The notes: generated by a model not told the origin, from the sequence alone. A DNA stretch of 64,000 nt from Lachnospiraceae bacterium (GCA_014804795.1 JAAUZC010000053.1:90147-154146), one strand, 5' to 3'; shown: positions 18,844 through 29,706, counted from the first letter of the stretch. Numbers and translations: made by a program.

Positions 18844-19575
18844 ATGCTAAAGTACGATACCATTTTATGGGATCTGGATGGTACGCTGTTAGATTTCAAA
18901 ATGTCGGAGCGGTATGCGCTCGGCGTATGTTTAAAAACCTACGGCATTACCATGACGGAGGAAATGCTTTCGCTGTATTCCGGGATCAATGAGCATTACT
19001 GGGAGAGATTGGAGCGGGGCGAGGTAGAGAAAAAGGAACTGCTGCCCGGAAGGTTTCGGGAGTTTTTCAGACAGATGGGAATTGCGGAGATCGATCCGAA
19101 TGAAATGCAGAAGCAGTATGAGAGGGAATTGGGGACAAAGACATACTATGTGGACAATTCCTATGCGATCGTGACAAGACTCAAAGAGATGGGGCTAAAA
19201 CAGTATATTGTGACAAACGGTATTCTGGTCACACAGCAGATCAAGATGAAAAATTCCGGATTTGACAAATTGATAGATAAAGTATTTATATCAGATGTGA
19301 TAGGGTATGAAAAACCAAGGAAAGAGTTTTTTGATATTGCTTTCGGTGAAGTTGCTGATTTTAAGAAAGAAAATGCTCTGCTTGTGGGAGATTCCCTGAC
19401 ATCTGATATGCGCGGTGCCAATAATGTCGGCGTGGATGCCTGCTGGTATAATCCGAAAGGGAAGCCTTTGGAGGAACATCAGGGGACAGAGAAAGCATTG
19501 CACATCGAGTACGAGATCCGAAATCTGGAGGAAGTGTTTGAGATAGTATGCCCAAATCAGAAAAACAAAAACTGA
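18844..19575 (+). CDS. HAD family hydrolase (YjjG/nucleotidase-like)
   Basis: ILWDLDGTLLDFKMSE...GYEKPRKEFFDIAF...LLVGDSLTSDMRGANN. Confidence 0.9.
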   Translation: MLKYDTILWDLDGTLLDFKMSERYALGVCLKTYGITMTEEMLSLYSGINEHYWERLERGEVEKKELLPGRFREFFRQMGIAEIDPNEMQKQYERELGTKTYYVDNSYAIVTRLKEMGLKQYIVTNGILVTQQIKMKNSGFDKLIDKVFISDVIGYEKPRKEFFDIAFGEVADFKKENALLVGDSLTSDMRGANNVGVDACWYNPKGKPLEEHQGTEKALHIEYEIRNLEEVFEIVCPNQKNKN

Positions 19576-20537
19576 AATTATTATATCTTTTGAAAATACT
19601 GACAGAGCAGACGGATGAACAGCATCCGATGCCTATGCCGGTTTTGCTGGAAAAGCTAAAGGCGGAAGATATAAGCGCGGAGCGGAAGAGCGTTTACAAT
19701 GATATAAACTGCCTGATCGACTTTGGCGTGGATATTGTTTTTGATTCCTCCAGAGGAAATGGCGGCTATTATCTGGCGTCCAGAGATTTTGAACTGCCGG
19801 AGTTAAAACTTCTGGCGGATGCGGTTTCCGCTTCGCGTTTTATCACGAAATCCAAGTCGGCGCAGCTGATCAGAAAGATAGAGAAGCTGGCCAGTAAATA
19901 CGAGGCGGTGCAGCTTCAGCGTCAGGTGTATACGGCGGAACAGATTAAAAACGAGAATGAAAGTATTTACTATCATGTGGATGCGATACATACGGCGATA
20001 CATGAAAACAGGCAGATATCGTTTTTATATCTGGAGTGGAATCTGCAGAAAGAACTGGTGGCACGAAAGGGCGGAGAACCTTACAGGATCAGTCCCTGGT
20101 CGTTAATGTGGAATGATGAGAATTATTATCTGATCGGCTATGATGCCGGGGCCGGTATGCTGAAGCATTTCAGAGTGGATAAGATCGGGCCGATTGAGAT
20201 GTTATCGGAGCGCCGTGAGGGTGAGGAAGCTTTTAAAAAGTGCGATCTGTCGGCGTATTCCGCCAAAACTTTCGGTATGTACGGCGGCGAGGAGGAGATC
20301 GTGACGCTCAGTTTTCCAAATACGTTGGTGGGCGTGGCATTAGACCGTTTTGGAAAGGATGTTTCACTGCAAAAGCTCCCGGATGAGCGGTTTGCGGTAC
20401 ATGTAAAAGTAATGGTCAGCAGACAGTTTTACGGCTGGCTTGCAGGTATCGGGAAAGAGGCCAGGGTGATATCTCCGAAGCATGTGCAGGAGAGTTACCA
20501 TGCGTATCTGCGGGAGATATTGGAGAACTTGCAATAG
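19548..20537 (+). CDS. WYL-domain transcriptional regulator
   Basis: N-terminal HTH, middle domain ISFLYLEW...YRISPWSLMWNDENYYLIGYD...KHFRVDKI. Confidence 0.85.
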   Translation: MPKSEKQKLKLLYLLKILTEQTDEQHPMPMPVLLEKLKAEDISAERKSVYNDINCLIDFGVDIVFDSSRGNGGYYLASRDFELPELKLLADAVSASRFITKSKSAQLIRKIEKLASKYEAVQLQRQVYTAEQIKNENESIYYHVDAIHTAIHENRQISFLYLEWNLQKELVARKGGEPYRISPWSLMWNDENYYLIGYDAGAGMLKHFRVDKIGPIEMLSERREGEEAFKKCDLSAYSAKTFGMYGGEEEIVTLSFPNTLVGVALDRFGKDVSLQKLPDERFAVHVKVMVSRQFYGWLAGIGKEARVISPKHVQESYHAYLREILENLQ

Positions 20538-20590
20538 GAGCAAATGAGCAGAAAGACACAAGGGCAGACAGTTTTACAGTGGAGAGCATT

Positions 20591-22750
20591 ATGGATATCA
20601 ATTATAATGAAGCATATCGGCCCAAATATCAGGTATATATCATAAAAAAGGACGGCAGCAAAGAATCCTTTCAGGTGCAGAAAGTCATCAATGCCGTAGG
20701 CAAGAGCGCCTACCGTGTGATGGCAGAACTGACAGAGGAGGAAAAGGGAAAGATCTGTCAACTTGTCATTGATAAAGTGGAAGAGGAGCAGATGACGGGA
20801 ATTCCGATCGAAGTGATGCACCATGTGGTGGAGTACGCCCTGGAGCAGATCAATCCGGCGGTGGCGAAAAGCTATCGGGATTACCGCAACTACAAGCAGG
20901 ACTTTGTGCATATGCTGGACGAAGTCTACAAGAAGAGCCAGGCGATCATGTATATCGGTGACAAGGAGAATGCCAATACGGATTCCGCGCTGGTATCCAC
21001 AAGGCGGAGCCTGATCTTTAATCAGTTAAACCGCGAAATGTATCAGAAATTTTTTCTGACAAGAGAAGAGATACAGGCAGCCCACGACGGGTATATTTAT
21101 ATTCATGACATGTCCGCAAGGCGGGATACGATGAACTGCTGTCTGTTCAATATCGGAGAGGTGCTGCGGGGCGGCTTCGAAATGGGAAATGTCTGGTACA
21201 ATGAACCGAAGTCGTTAGATACTGCCTTTGATGTGATGGGAGATATCGTATTGTCAGCGGCAAGTCAGCAGTACGGCGGCTTTACGGTGCCGGAAGTGGA
21301 TAAGCTGTTAGTGCCTTATGCAGAGAAATCCTACAACAGATATGTGGAGAAATATGTTTCTCTCGGCGTATCGCAGGAAAAAGCAAAGGAACAGGCGTGG
21401 AAAGACGTCTGTAAAGAGATGGAACAGGGCTTTCAGGGCTGGGAGTATAAATTTAATACCGTGGCCTCCAGCCGCGGCGATTATCCGTTTATCACAGTGA
21501 CAGCAGGGCTTGGAACGGATAAGTTTGCATATCTTGCCACAAAGACGCTTCTGGAAGTGAGGAAGGGCGGACAGGGAAAGAAGGGGCATAAAAAGCCTGT
21601 ACTGTTTCCGAAGATCGTCTTTTTGTATGATAAAAATCTGCACGGTCCGGGCTGTGAGCTGGAAGAATTATTTGAGGCGGGCGTGGCCTGCTCCGCAAAA
21701 ACCATGTACCCTGACTGGCTTTCTCTGACAGGGGAGGGATATATTGCAGAAATGTATCAAAAATACGGCAAAGTGATCTCCCCTATGGGGTGCCGTGCCT
21801 TTTTATCGCCATGGTATGAGCGGGGTGGCATGGAGCCTGCGGATGAGGATGACAAACCGGTTTTTGTGGGACGGTTTAATATCGGCGTGGTGTCGCTCCA
21901 TCTTCCGATGATTCTTGCAAAAGCAAGACAGGAGAGCAAAGATTTTTATGAGGTGTTAGACTATTATCTGGAACTGATCAGGCGGCTGCATCTGCGGACA
22001 TACGCTTATCTGGGAGAGATGAAGGCGTCGAATAATCCGTTGGGTTACTGCGAGGGAGGTTTTTACGGCGGGCATCTGGGATTCCATGATAAGATAAAGC
22101 CTCTGCTTCATGCTGCCACCGCGAGTTTTGGCATTACGGCCCTCAATGAACTGCAGGTGCTCTATAACGGAAAGTCTCTGGCGGAAGACGGAGCATTTGC
22201 ACTGGAAGTAATGCGTCATATCAATGAAAAAGTGGGACAGTTCAAAAAAGAAGATAAACGGCTCTATGCGATCTACGGAACGCCGGCGGAAAACCTCTGC
22301 GGCTTACAGGTGGAGCAGTTCAGGGCAAAGTATGGTATTATAGAAGGGGTTTCGGACAGAGCTTATGTGTCCAACAGTTTTCACTGTCATGTGGCGGAGA
22401 ATATCACGCCGATCGAAAAACAGGATCTGGAGAAGCGGTTCTGGGAACTGTTTAACGGCGGCAAGATCCAGTATGTGAAATATCCGATTGACTATAATAT
22501 AGAGGCGATCCGTACGCTGATCAGGCGGGCCATGGACATGGGATTTTATGAGGGTGTGAATCTGTCGCTTGCCTACTGTGACGACTGCGGGCATCAGGAG
22601 CTTGAGATGGATGTCTGTCCGAAATGCGGCAGCAGGAATCTGACAAAGATAGACCGCATGAACGGGTATCTCGCCTATTCGCGGGTGCATGGGGATACAA
22701 GGCTCAGCGATGCGAAGATGGCTGAGATCGGAGAACGGGTGAGCATGTAA
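20591..22750 (+). CDS. nrdD: Anaerobic ribonucleoside-triphosphate reductase
   Basis: ATP-cone N-terminus (VQKVINAVGKSAYRV); YIHDMSARRDTMNCCLFN; C-terminal CDDCGHQELEMDVCPKCGSRNLTKIDRMNGYLAYSR. Confidence 0.93.
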   Translation: MDINYNEAYRPKYQVYIIKKDGSKESFQVQKVINAVGKSAYRVMAELTEEEKGKICQLVIDKVEEEQMTGIPIEVMHHVVEYALEQINPAVAKSYRDYRNYKQDFVHMLDEVYKKSQAIMYIGDKENANTDSALVSTRRSLIFNQLNREMYQKFFLTREEIQAAHDGYIYIHDMSARRDTMNCCLFNIGEVLRGGFEMGNVWYNEPKSLDTAFDVMGDIVLSAASQQYGGFTVPEVDKLLVPYAEKSYNRYVEKYVSLGVSQEKAKEQAWKDVCKEMEQGFQGWEYKFNTVASSRGDYPFITVTAGLGTDKFAYLATKTLLEVRKGGQGKKGHKKPVLFPKIVFLYDKNLHGPGCELEELFEAGVACSAKTMYPDWLSLTGEGYIAEMYQKYGKVISPMGCRAFLSPWYERGGMEPADEDDKPVFVGRFNIGVVSLHLPMILAKARQESKDFYEVLDYYLELIRRLHLRTYAYLGEMKASNNPLGYCEGGFYGGHLGFHDKIKPLLHAATASFGITALNELQVLYNGKSLAEDGAFALEVMRHINEKVGQFKKEDKRLYAIYGTPAENLCGLQVEQFRAKYGIIEGVSDRAYVSNSFHCHVAENITPIEKQDLEKRFWELFNGGKIQYVKYPIDYNIEAIRTLIRRAMDMGFYEGVNLSLAYCDDCGHQELEMDVCPKCGSRNLTKIDRMNGYLAYSRVHGDTRLSDAKMAEIGERVSM

Positions 22751-22828
22751 TTTTCCTCAGAGGAAAAACATAGCGCAAAATGACGCTGTCACCGGGAAGC
22801 GATAAATATTGATTTGGAAGGATGCATT

Positions 22829-23677
22829 ATGGGATTATTATCAGGTTTATCACGTTTTGGTTTGAACAATTTGGAAAATATGGAAGTGTATGAGGAGCCG
22901 GAGAACACGAAAAGTGACAAAACGGTTCAAAAGATTGTGCAGGAACAGGATTACCTTTTTGACAAGTCCTGTATCTGTCCCATATGCAATAAGGAATTTA
23001 AAGTGCGGACGGTCAGATCCGGAAAGGTAAAACTGGTCGGGAGTGACCAGGATCTTCGGCCCCGCTATGAGCCGATAGACGCGTTGAAATATGATGTTAT
23101 CATGTGCCCGCTCTGCGGATATACAGCACTTGGCAGATTTTTTCAACTTATTACGGTACAACAGGCCAAGAGCATTAAGGAAACGATTTGTGTGAATTTT
23201 ACTTCTCAGGAAGATTGGAAAGAAATCTATACATACGATGAGGCTCTGGAGCGCTATCAGCTGGCGCTCGCAAATGCTGTTGTAAAACGGGCAAAATCCG
23301 GTGAAAAAGCATATATCTGTTTGAAAACAGCATGGATTCTGCGAGGTAAGGCAGAGCATCTGGATAGGAAATTGCCGGATTATGAGAATCAGAAGAAACA
23401 ATGTGAGGATGCGGAACAGGAGTTTCTTCGCAATGCTTTGGATGGTTTTATGACGGCCAGACAGTCTGAAAGCTTTCCTATATGCGGATTGGACCAGTCT
23501 ACAGTGGATTATATTCTTGCTGTTATGACCATGCGGTTTGAGCAGTATGATGTGACCGGCCGGTTGATTACGGCAATTCTGCAGTCAGCGGCTAATCCAC
23601 GTGTGAAAAACCGGGCAAGGGAACTCAAGGAGGAGCTGTTGGCGAAGCTTCGGGAGAAAAATACAGCTTCCGAGTGA
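22829..23677 (+). CDS. DUF2225 family protein
   Basis: CPICNKEFKVRTVRSGKVKLVGSDQDLRPRYEPIDALKYDVIMCPLCGYTALGRFF. Confidence 0.85.
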   Translation: MGLLSGLSRFGLNNLENMEVYEEPENTKSDKTVQKIVQEQDYLFDKSCICPICNKEFKVRTVRSGKVKLVGSDQDLRPRYEPIDALKYDVIMCPLCGYTALGRFFQLITVQQAKSIKETICVNFTSQEDWKEIYTYDEALERYQLALANAVVKRAKSGEKAYICLKTAWILRGKAEHLDRKLPDYENQKKQCEDAEQEFLRNALDGFMTARQSESFPICGLDQSTVDYILAVMTMRFEQYDVTGRLITAILQSAANPRVKNRARELKEELLAKLREKNTASE

Positions 23678-23778
23678 TCGGTAGAGAAATTGGGACAGTA
23701 TTAAAAAATATTGTTTCTTCTATAATAAGAATATGCTATACTCTAATTTGTGCGAAAATAAAGGAGGGAAAATGAGCA

Positions 23779-25017
23779 ATGTATTCATTTGATGAAATTA
23801 AGAATGTGGATGTAGAGATTGCGGATGCCATCGTGGCAGAGCAGGAGAGGCAGGAAAGCCATATTGAGCTGATCGCTTCCGAAAACTGGGTGAGCAAAGC
23901 GGTGATGGCGGCGATGGGAAGTCCGCTTACGAATAAATATGCAGAAGGATATCCGGGAAAGCGTTATTATGGCGGCTGTGAGTGCGTGGATGTGGTGGAG
24001 AATCTGGCGAGAGAGCGTGCGAAAAAGCTCTTTGGCTGTGAATATGTAAATGTGCAGCCCCATTCCGGTGCGCAGGCAAATATGGCAGTATTTTTTGCAG
24101 TACTGCAGCCGGGCGATACCTATATGGGAATGAATCTGGATCATGGCGGGCATTTGTCCCACGGTTCACCGGTGAATATGTCCGGAAAGTATTTTAAATG
24201 TGTGCCTTACGGCGTAAATGATGAAGGATTTATTGACTATGATAAGGTGAGGGAGATTGCTCTTGACTGTAAACCGAAGATGATCATTGCCGGTGCTTCC
24301 GCTTACGCGAGAACCATTGACTTTAAGAAATTCCGTGAGATAGCGGATGAAGTCGGCGCGGTGCTGATGGTGGATATGGCGCATATCGCAGGCCTTGTGG
24401 CAGCAGGTGTGCATCCAAGCCCGATCCCGTATGCGGATGTAACGACTACTACAACCCATAAGACGTTAAGAGGACCCAGAGGCGGTATGATCTTATGCAA
24501 TCAGGAAGCTGCCGATAAGTATAATTTTAATAAAGCAATCTTCCCAGGCACACAGGGCGGTCCGTTAATGCATGTGATTGCGGCGAAGGCGGTATGTTTC
24601 AAAGAAGCGTTGGAGCCTGCCTTTAAGGAATATCAGCAGCAGATCGTGAACAACGCGCAGGCGCTTTGCAAAGGACTGATGAGCAGGGGTATTGATATTG
24701 TATCCGGCGGCACGGATAATCATCTGATGTTAGTGGATTTAAGCAAGAAAGGCCTGACCGGAAAAGCTATCGAAAAGCTTCTCGACGAGGCTCATATCAC
24801 AGCAAATAAGAATACAATCCCGAACGATCCGCAGAAGCCTTTTGTGACCAGCGGCATCAGGTTAGGGACACCCGCTGTGACTTCCCGGGGCATGAATGAG
24901 GAAGATATGGACAGGATCGCGGAAGCGATCGCGCTGATCATTGACGGCGGCGAAGAGAAAGTACCGCAGGCACGGGCAATCGTAAAGAGCCTGACAGATA
25001 AATATCCGTTAAATTAA
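23779..25017 (+). CDS. glyA: Serine hydroxymethyltransferase
   Basis: [56 protein letters not shown]. Confidence 0.97.
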   Translation: MYSFDEIKNVDVEIADAIVAEQERQESHIELIASENWVSKAVMAAMGSPLTNKYAEGYPGKRYYGGCECVDVVENLARERAKKLFGCEYVNVQPHSGAQANMAVFFAVLQPGDTYMGMNLDHGGHLSHGSPVNMSGKYFKCVPYGVNDEGFIDYDKVREIALDCKPKMIIAGASAYARTIDFKKFREIADEVGAVLMVDMAHIAGLVAAGVHPSPIPYADVTTTTTHKTLRGPRGGMILCNQEAADKYNFNKAIFPGTQGGPLMHVIAAKAVCFKEALEPAFKEYQQQIVNNAQALCKGLMSRGIDIVSGGTDNHLMLVDLSKKGLTGKAIEKLLDEAHITANKNTIPNDPQKPFVTSGIRLGTPAVTSRGMNEEDMDRIAEAIALIIDGGEEKVPQARAIVKSLTDKYPLN

Positions 25018-25041
25018 AAAAAGGCATCTGTTGGAAAGACA

Positions 25042-25170
25042 GATGCGGAACTGGAATAAAAAACAGTAACTGCCCGTACGATGCCCCAGAGGAAATATTG
25101 ACTGCAAAGCAGGCAGAATTTTCTCTGCCGGATATGGGTATCGGAAGGGCAGTTACGGAACTAAAATGAG
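25042..25170. repeat. Intergenic repeat/stem-loop element before transketolase genes
   Basis: GATGCGGAACTGGAATAAAAAACA, then GTAACTGCCC (25066-25075)/GGGCAGTTAC (25147-25156) arms, then GGAACTAAAATGAGGAG. Confidence 0.7.
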
Positions 25171-25180
25171 GAGAACGAAA

Positions 25181-26023
25181 ATGACAAATCTGGAGCTTCA
25201 GAAAATAGCCAATGAAGTTCGAAAAGGAATTATGAGAGGCGTTCACAGTGCGAAAGCCGGACATCCCGGAGGTTCTCTGTCTGCGGCTGATCTCTTTACT
25301 TACCTGTATTTCGAGGAAATGAATATTGATCCGGAGAACCCGGAAAAAGAAGACCGTGACCGTTTCGTGCTTTCCAAAGGGCACACAGCGCCGGGACTTT
25401 ACTCCGCGCTGGCACACAGAGGTTATTTCCCTGTGGAAGAACTTCTGACACTGCGTCATGTAGGTTCCAGACTGCAGGGGCATCCCTGCATGAAGGAGAC
25501 TCCCGGCGTGGATATGTCCACAGGTTCTTTGGGACAGGGAGTTTCGGCAGCAGTAGGTATGGCGCTTGCAGCAAAGATGGACGGAAAAGAGTATAGAACT
25601 TACACACTTCTCGGAGATGGCGAGATTCAGGAGGGACAAGTCTGGGAAGCAGCTATGTTTGCGGGGGCAAGAAAGCTGGACAATCTGGTCGTGATCGTAG
25701 ATAACAACGGACTGCAGATTGATGGAAAGATTGAGGATGTATGTTCTCCTTATCCGATCGATAAGAAGTTTGAAGCATTCAATTTCCGTGCGATCAATAT
25801 TGATGCTCATAATTTTGATGAGATCCGTGCAGCGATGAAAGAGGCAAGAGAGACAAAGGGGCAGCCTACCGTGATCATTATGAAGAGTACAAAGGGCAAA
25901 GGCGTATCCTTTATGGAGAACAATGCGGGATGGCACGGCAAGGCGCCAAATGATGAGGAGTTTGCGATTGCAATGGCCGACCTTGAAAAAATTGATGAAG
26001 AATTGAAGAAAGCAGGTGTGTGA
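25181..26023 (+). CDS. Transketolase N-terminal subunit
   Basis: GHPGGSLSAADLFTYLYF; FVLSKGHTAPGLYSAL; LGDGEIQEGQVWEAAMFA. Confidence 0.94.
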   Translation: MTNLELQKIANEVRKGIMRGVHSAKAGHPGGSLSAADLFTYLYFEEMNIDPENPEKEDRDRFVLSKGHTAPGLYSALAHRGYFPVEELLTLRHVGSRLQGHPCMKETPGVDMSTGSLGQGVSAAVGMALAAKMDGKEYRTYTLLGDGEIQEGQVWEAAMFAGARKLDNLVVIVDNNGLQIDGKIEDVCSPYPIDKKFEAFNFRAINIDAHNFDEIRAAMKEARETKGQPTVIIMKSTKGKGVSFMENNAGWHGKAPNDEEFAIAMADLEKIDEELKKAGV

Positions 26024-26029
26024 TCAATC

Positions 26030-26971
26030 ATGGCAGACGTAAAGAAAATTGCAACAAGGGAAGGTTATGGCAATGCACTTGTTGCATGTGGCGCAAAATA
26101 TCCGAATCTGGTAGTGTTGGATGCCGACCTGGCCGGGGCTACCAAGACAGGTGTTTTTCAGAAAGCTTATCCGGACAGACATATCGACTGCGGTATTGCA
26201 GAATGTAATATGACAGGTATCGCCGCAGGACTTGCTACCTGCGGAAAAATCCCGTTCATCAGCTCTTTTGCCATGTTTGTTTCAGAAAGGAACTTTGAGC
26301 AGATCCGCAATTCCATCGGTTATCCCCACCTGAATGTAAAAATCGGCGCCAGCCATGCGGGGATTACGGTAGGTGAAGACGGTGCAACCCATCAGTGTAA
26401 TGAGGATGTTGCCCTGATGCGCACAATTCCGGGTATGACCGTTATTGTTCCGGCAGATGAAGTGGAGGCAAGAGCGGCGGTGGAAGCGGCGATCGATCAT
26501 GACGGCCCTGTATATCTGAGATTCGGCCGTGCGGCAGTTCCTGTGATCAATGACAATCCGGATTACAGGTTTGAGATTGGGAAAGGGATCGTATTAAAAG
26601 AAGGAAAAGATGTTACGATCGCGGCATCCGGTATCTGCGTGGCAGAAGCGTTGGAAGCGGCAAAGAAGCTTAAAGCAGACGGCGTGGATGCGGAAGTGAT
26701 CAATATCCATACGATCAAACCGTTGGATGAGGAGCTGATCGTAGCTTCCGCAAAAAAGACCGGCAGAGTGGTCACTGTGGAAGAACACTCCGTGATCGGG
26801 GGCTTGGGCAGTGCAGTCTGCGATGTGCTCTGTGCGAAAAATCCTGCTCCCGTCTGCAAGATCGGCATCGATGACACATTCGGAGAATCCGGACCGGCGG
26901 CTGAGCTTGTTGTAAAATATGGTCTGGACGGAGAGGGCATCTATCAGAAAACGAAAGAATTTCTGGCATAG
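26030..26971 (+). CDS. Transketolase C-terminal subunit
   Basis: VLDADLAGATKTGVFQKAYPDRHIDCGIAECNMTGIAAGLA; adjacent to N subunit. Confidence 0.94.
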   Translation: MADVKKIATREGYGNALVACGAKYPNLVVLDADLAGATKTGVFQKAYPDRHIDCGIAECNMTGIAAGLATCGKIPFISSFAMFVSERNFEQIRNSIGYPHLNVKIGASHAGITVGEDGATHQCNEDVALMRTIPGMTVIVPADEVEARAAVEAAIDHDGPVYLRFGRAAVPVINDNPDYRFEIGKGIVLKEGKDVTIAASGICVAEALEAAKKLKADGVDAEVINIHTIKPLDEELIVASAKKTGRVVTVEEHSVIGGLGSAVCDVLCAKNPAPVCKIGIDDTFGESGPAAELVVKYGLDGEGIYQKTKEFLA

Positions 26972-26982
26972 GGATAAACAGA

Positions 26983-27834
26983 TCACGCATCCTCTGCCTT
27001 GCACTTTTTTCTGTATTCCATCGGGCTCATTCCCTGGATCCGTCTGAAACTCTGGGAAAAGTAGCTGGGGGAAGAAAATCCCAACATGCCCGAAATCTGT
27101 GACAGGGAAAGCCTCGTTTCGGACAACAGATACAAACTTTCCTGAATACGGCAGGAAAGCAGGTAGTTAATGGGAGAAGTGCCGTATTCCCGGCTGAAAG
27201 AGTGCACGAGATAATATTTGCTGACATGGGCTACGGCAGCAAGGTCGTCCAGGGTCAGACTTTCCTTGAAATGATTTTCAATATAGCGGCGGGCGATAGC
27301 GCACTCTTTGCTTGATTTGCGGGCAGCGGGAACGAAAGTGACGGTAAACTGACTGTGACGCATAAGGAGCAACAGTATGACTTCCAGAAGGTCCTGACAG
27401 ACCGTATCGTAGCCGGGATGCTTATTTTCAATCTCGGTCAGCAGACTGCGCAGGTAAAAAAGAATCTGTTCCCTGTCCGACTGAAAATGGATGACAGAGT
27501 AGCCGGCGCCTGCCTCATCACTGGATATCGCTTCAAGCCCATCCACACCCATAACGATATATTCCAGAGGACGGGTTTCAGAACTGACTTCGGTATGTTC
27601 AATGTTGGAATTGACGATGATCACATCATTCGTTCCGATTGGCACGGTTTGTTCTTTTGTCCGCAGATGGCCGGTACCTTCCGTGATGAAAAAGACTTCG
27701 GCACAGGGATGGGTGTGCAGCACGGAATTCCATTCGGCGCTGTAGCGGGCGGTACTGATATAAAGAAGTCTTGTGACAGAACGGTCTACCGGAGCGACTG
27801 TCAGGGTATCAAGGACATAACGGCTGGTGCTCAT
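26983..27834 (-). CDS. AraC family transcriptional regulator (cupin sensor + AraC HTH)
   Basis: HTHPCAEVFFITEGTGHLRT; LTLDDLAAVAHVSKYYLVHSFSREYGTSPINYLLSCRIQESLYLLSETRLSLSQISGMLGFSSPSYFSQSFRRIQGMSPMEYR; start at internal Met. Confidence 0.92.
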   Translation of the reverse strand: MSTSRYVLDTLTVAPVDRSVTRLLYISTARYSAEWNSVLHTHPCAEVFFITEGTGHLRTKEQTVPIGTNDVIIVNSNIEHTEVSSETRPLEYIVMGVDGLEAISSDEAGAGYSVIHFQSDREQILFYLRSLLTEIENKHPGYDTVCQDLLEVILLLLMRHSQFTVTFVPAARKSSKECAIARRYIENHFKESLTLDDLAAVAHVSKYYLVHSFSREYGTSPINYLLSCRIQESLYLLSETRLSLSQISGMLGFSSPSYFSQSFRRIQGMSPMEYRKKCKAEDA

Positions 27835-28108
27835 GATGAAATCTGCCTCTCTGATGAATGATAATGGTCTGAAGTTCCCAAATATTGCCTGATAAAATGA
27901 CAATAAATATAAAAGGCGAAGCAATATAATAAAATTAAATGGATCATATTATCCTTATCATAAATCCTTTTGGGCGTTAGAACAAGGGATTTTTTTGTTG
28001 AAAAAACAAAAATTATTGCATTTGACAAAAAAATCAAAAGAAAAATTAGTCAACTTGTATAACAAAAGAAAAGGGAATTGACAAAATAAGATAAAAATAT
28101 CCTAAAAG

Positions 28109-28138
28109 AGCAATATTTATAAAAAAATAAGCAATATT
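28109..28138. promoter_or_regulatory. Candidate AraC-type direct-repeat operator
   Basis: AGCAATATT at 28109-28117 and 28130-28138, 21-bp centre-to-centre, upstream of the sugar ABC operon. Confidence 0.5.
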
Positions 28139-28247
28139 GAGGTAGGAAACGATGAGAGATACTGCTATACTAAGATATAGATAAGCAGGGAGACAAGAAA
28201 CCTGTTGTATCACAAAATTACTATATTTTTAGGAGGTAAAAACCATT

Positions 28248-29651
28248 ATGAAAAAGATACTTAGTATCTTCCTTGTAGCAGTGCTGACAATGTCTATGCT
28301 GGTTGGCTGCGGCAACACAACACCGGATACACCGGCAGAAGAGCCCGCACCGGCTGAAACCGAAGCTCCGGCAGAGGAACCGGCAGCAGAAGCTCCGGCG
28401 GAAGAAGCCGCACCGGCTGAAGACGTAACTATCACTGTAGCAGCAATTGAGACGGCATACGGCAGCGATATGTGGCAGGAAGTATGCGATGCTTTCACAG
28501 CAGAAACAGGAATCGCAGTTGAGCTGATCACAGACAAGAATCTGGAAGACGTGATCGGACCTTCCATGCAGGCAGGAGATTATCCTGATGTGATCCATCT
28601 GGCAACCGGACGTGAAAAAGCTCTGACAGAAACATTCATCAAAGATCAGAATATCGCGGACATCACAGATGTACTGTCCATGACAGTACCCGGTGAAAGC
28701 GCAGTAGTTGGCGACAAGATCGCCGGCGGTTTCACAGAGACAAGTCTGACAAATCCTTACGGCGACGGCAAGACTTATCTGGCTCCGATGTTCTATTCAC
28801 CCTGTGGACTGTTCTACAACGCAGGCCTGTTTGAAGAAAAAGGCTGGAGCGTACCGACAACATGGGATGAAATGTGGGAACTGGGCGAAGCAGCAAAAGC
28901 AGAAGGCATTTCCCTGTTTACTTATCCGACAACAGGTTACTTTGACGCTTTCTTCTATGCTCTGATGTACTCTGTAGGCGGCGCTGATTTCTTTGACAAA
29001 GCGACCAACTATGAAGAAGGCATCTGGGATACACCGGAAGCACAGACATGTTTCGATATCGTAACAAAACTTGCTGAGTACACTGAGCCTACAACACCGG
29101 CACAGGCAAACGATCAGGACTTCACAAAGAACCAGCAGTTAGTTCTGGACAACAAAGCTCTGTTTATGCCGAACGGCACATGGATCGTAGGCGAGATGGC
29201 AGAAGCTCCCAGAGCTGATGGCTTTACATGGGGCATGACCGCTCTTCCGGCTGTAGAAGCAGGCGGCGACGGTTACAGCTATACATGGTTTGAGCAGGCT
29301 TGGATTCCGGCTGGTGCAGAGCATCAGGACGCAGCAAAACAGTTTATCGCATTCCTTTACAGCGATGCAGCTTGTGCAGCATTCGCAAAAGCCGGTGCAA
29401 TTCAGCCGGTACTTGGAATTGCTGATACACTGGAAGGCGACAACCAGATGTTCTACGCAATCTATGACAACGGTGCAAAAGCTGCTATGGGTAACTTTGC
29501 AGCATATGACGGCCAGGTGATCAGCGTATCCAACCGTGAAATCTGGTTTGATCCCGTAAACTCTCTGGTATCCGGCAACATGACAGAAGATGACTGGATT
29601 GCCGGCATTAAAGAGTACAACGATCAGATGCGTGAGAATCTGGTACAGTAA
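28248..29651 (+). CDS. Sugar ABC transporter substrate-binding lipoprotein (probable GNB/LNB or N-acetyl sugar binding)
   Basis: Lipobox LVGCG, Pro/Glu/Ala linker, extracellular solute-binding protein family 1 features; adjacent permeases. Confidence 0.88.
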   Translation: MKKILSIFLVAVLTMSMLVGCGNTTPDTPAEEPAPAETEAPAEEPAAEAPAEEAAPAEDVTITVAAIETAYGSDMWQEVCDAFTAETGIAVELITDKNLEDVIGPSMQAGDYPDVIHLATGREKALTETFIKDQNIADITDVLSMTVPGESAVVGDKIAGGFTETSLTNPYGDGKTYLAPMFYSPCGLFYNAGLFEEKGWSVPTTWDEMWELGEAAKAEGISLFTYPTTGYFDAFFYALMYSVGGADFFDKATNYEEGIWDTPEAQTCFDIVTKLAEYTEPTTPAQANDQDFTKNQQLVLDNKALFMPNGTWIVGEMAEAPRADGFTWGMTALPAVEAGGDGYSYTWFEQAWIPAGAEHQDAAKQFIAFLYSDAACAAFAKAGAIQPVLGIADTLEGDNQMFYAIYDNGAKAAMGNFAAYDGQVISVSNREIWFDPVNSLVSGNMTEDDWIAGIKEYNDQMRENLVQ

Positions 29652-29706
29652 TGAGGAAAATGACTGCCATGCTTGCATGGACAGACATTTGACAAGTGAA
29701 TGAATT

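Noticed and set aside
20591-22829. Missing nrdG next to nrdD
   Set aside because: The activase gene is not adjacent, but it can lie elsewhere in the genome; absence from the window is not informative.
27355-27861. 168-aa plus-strand ORF inside the AraC gene
   Set aside because: Antisense to a confident AraC-family CDS.
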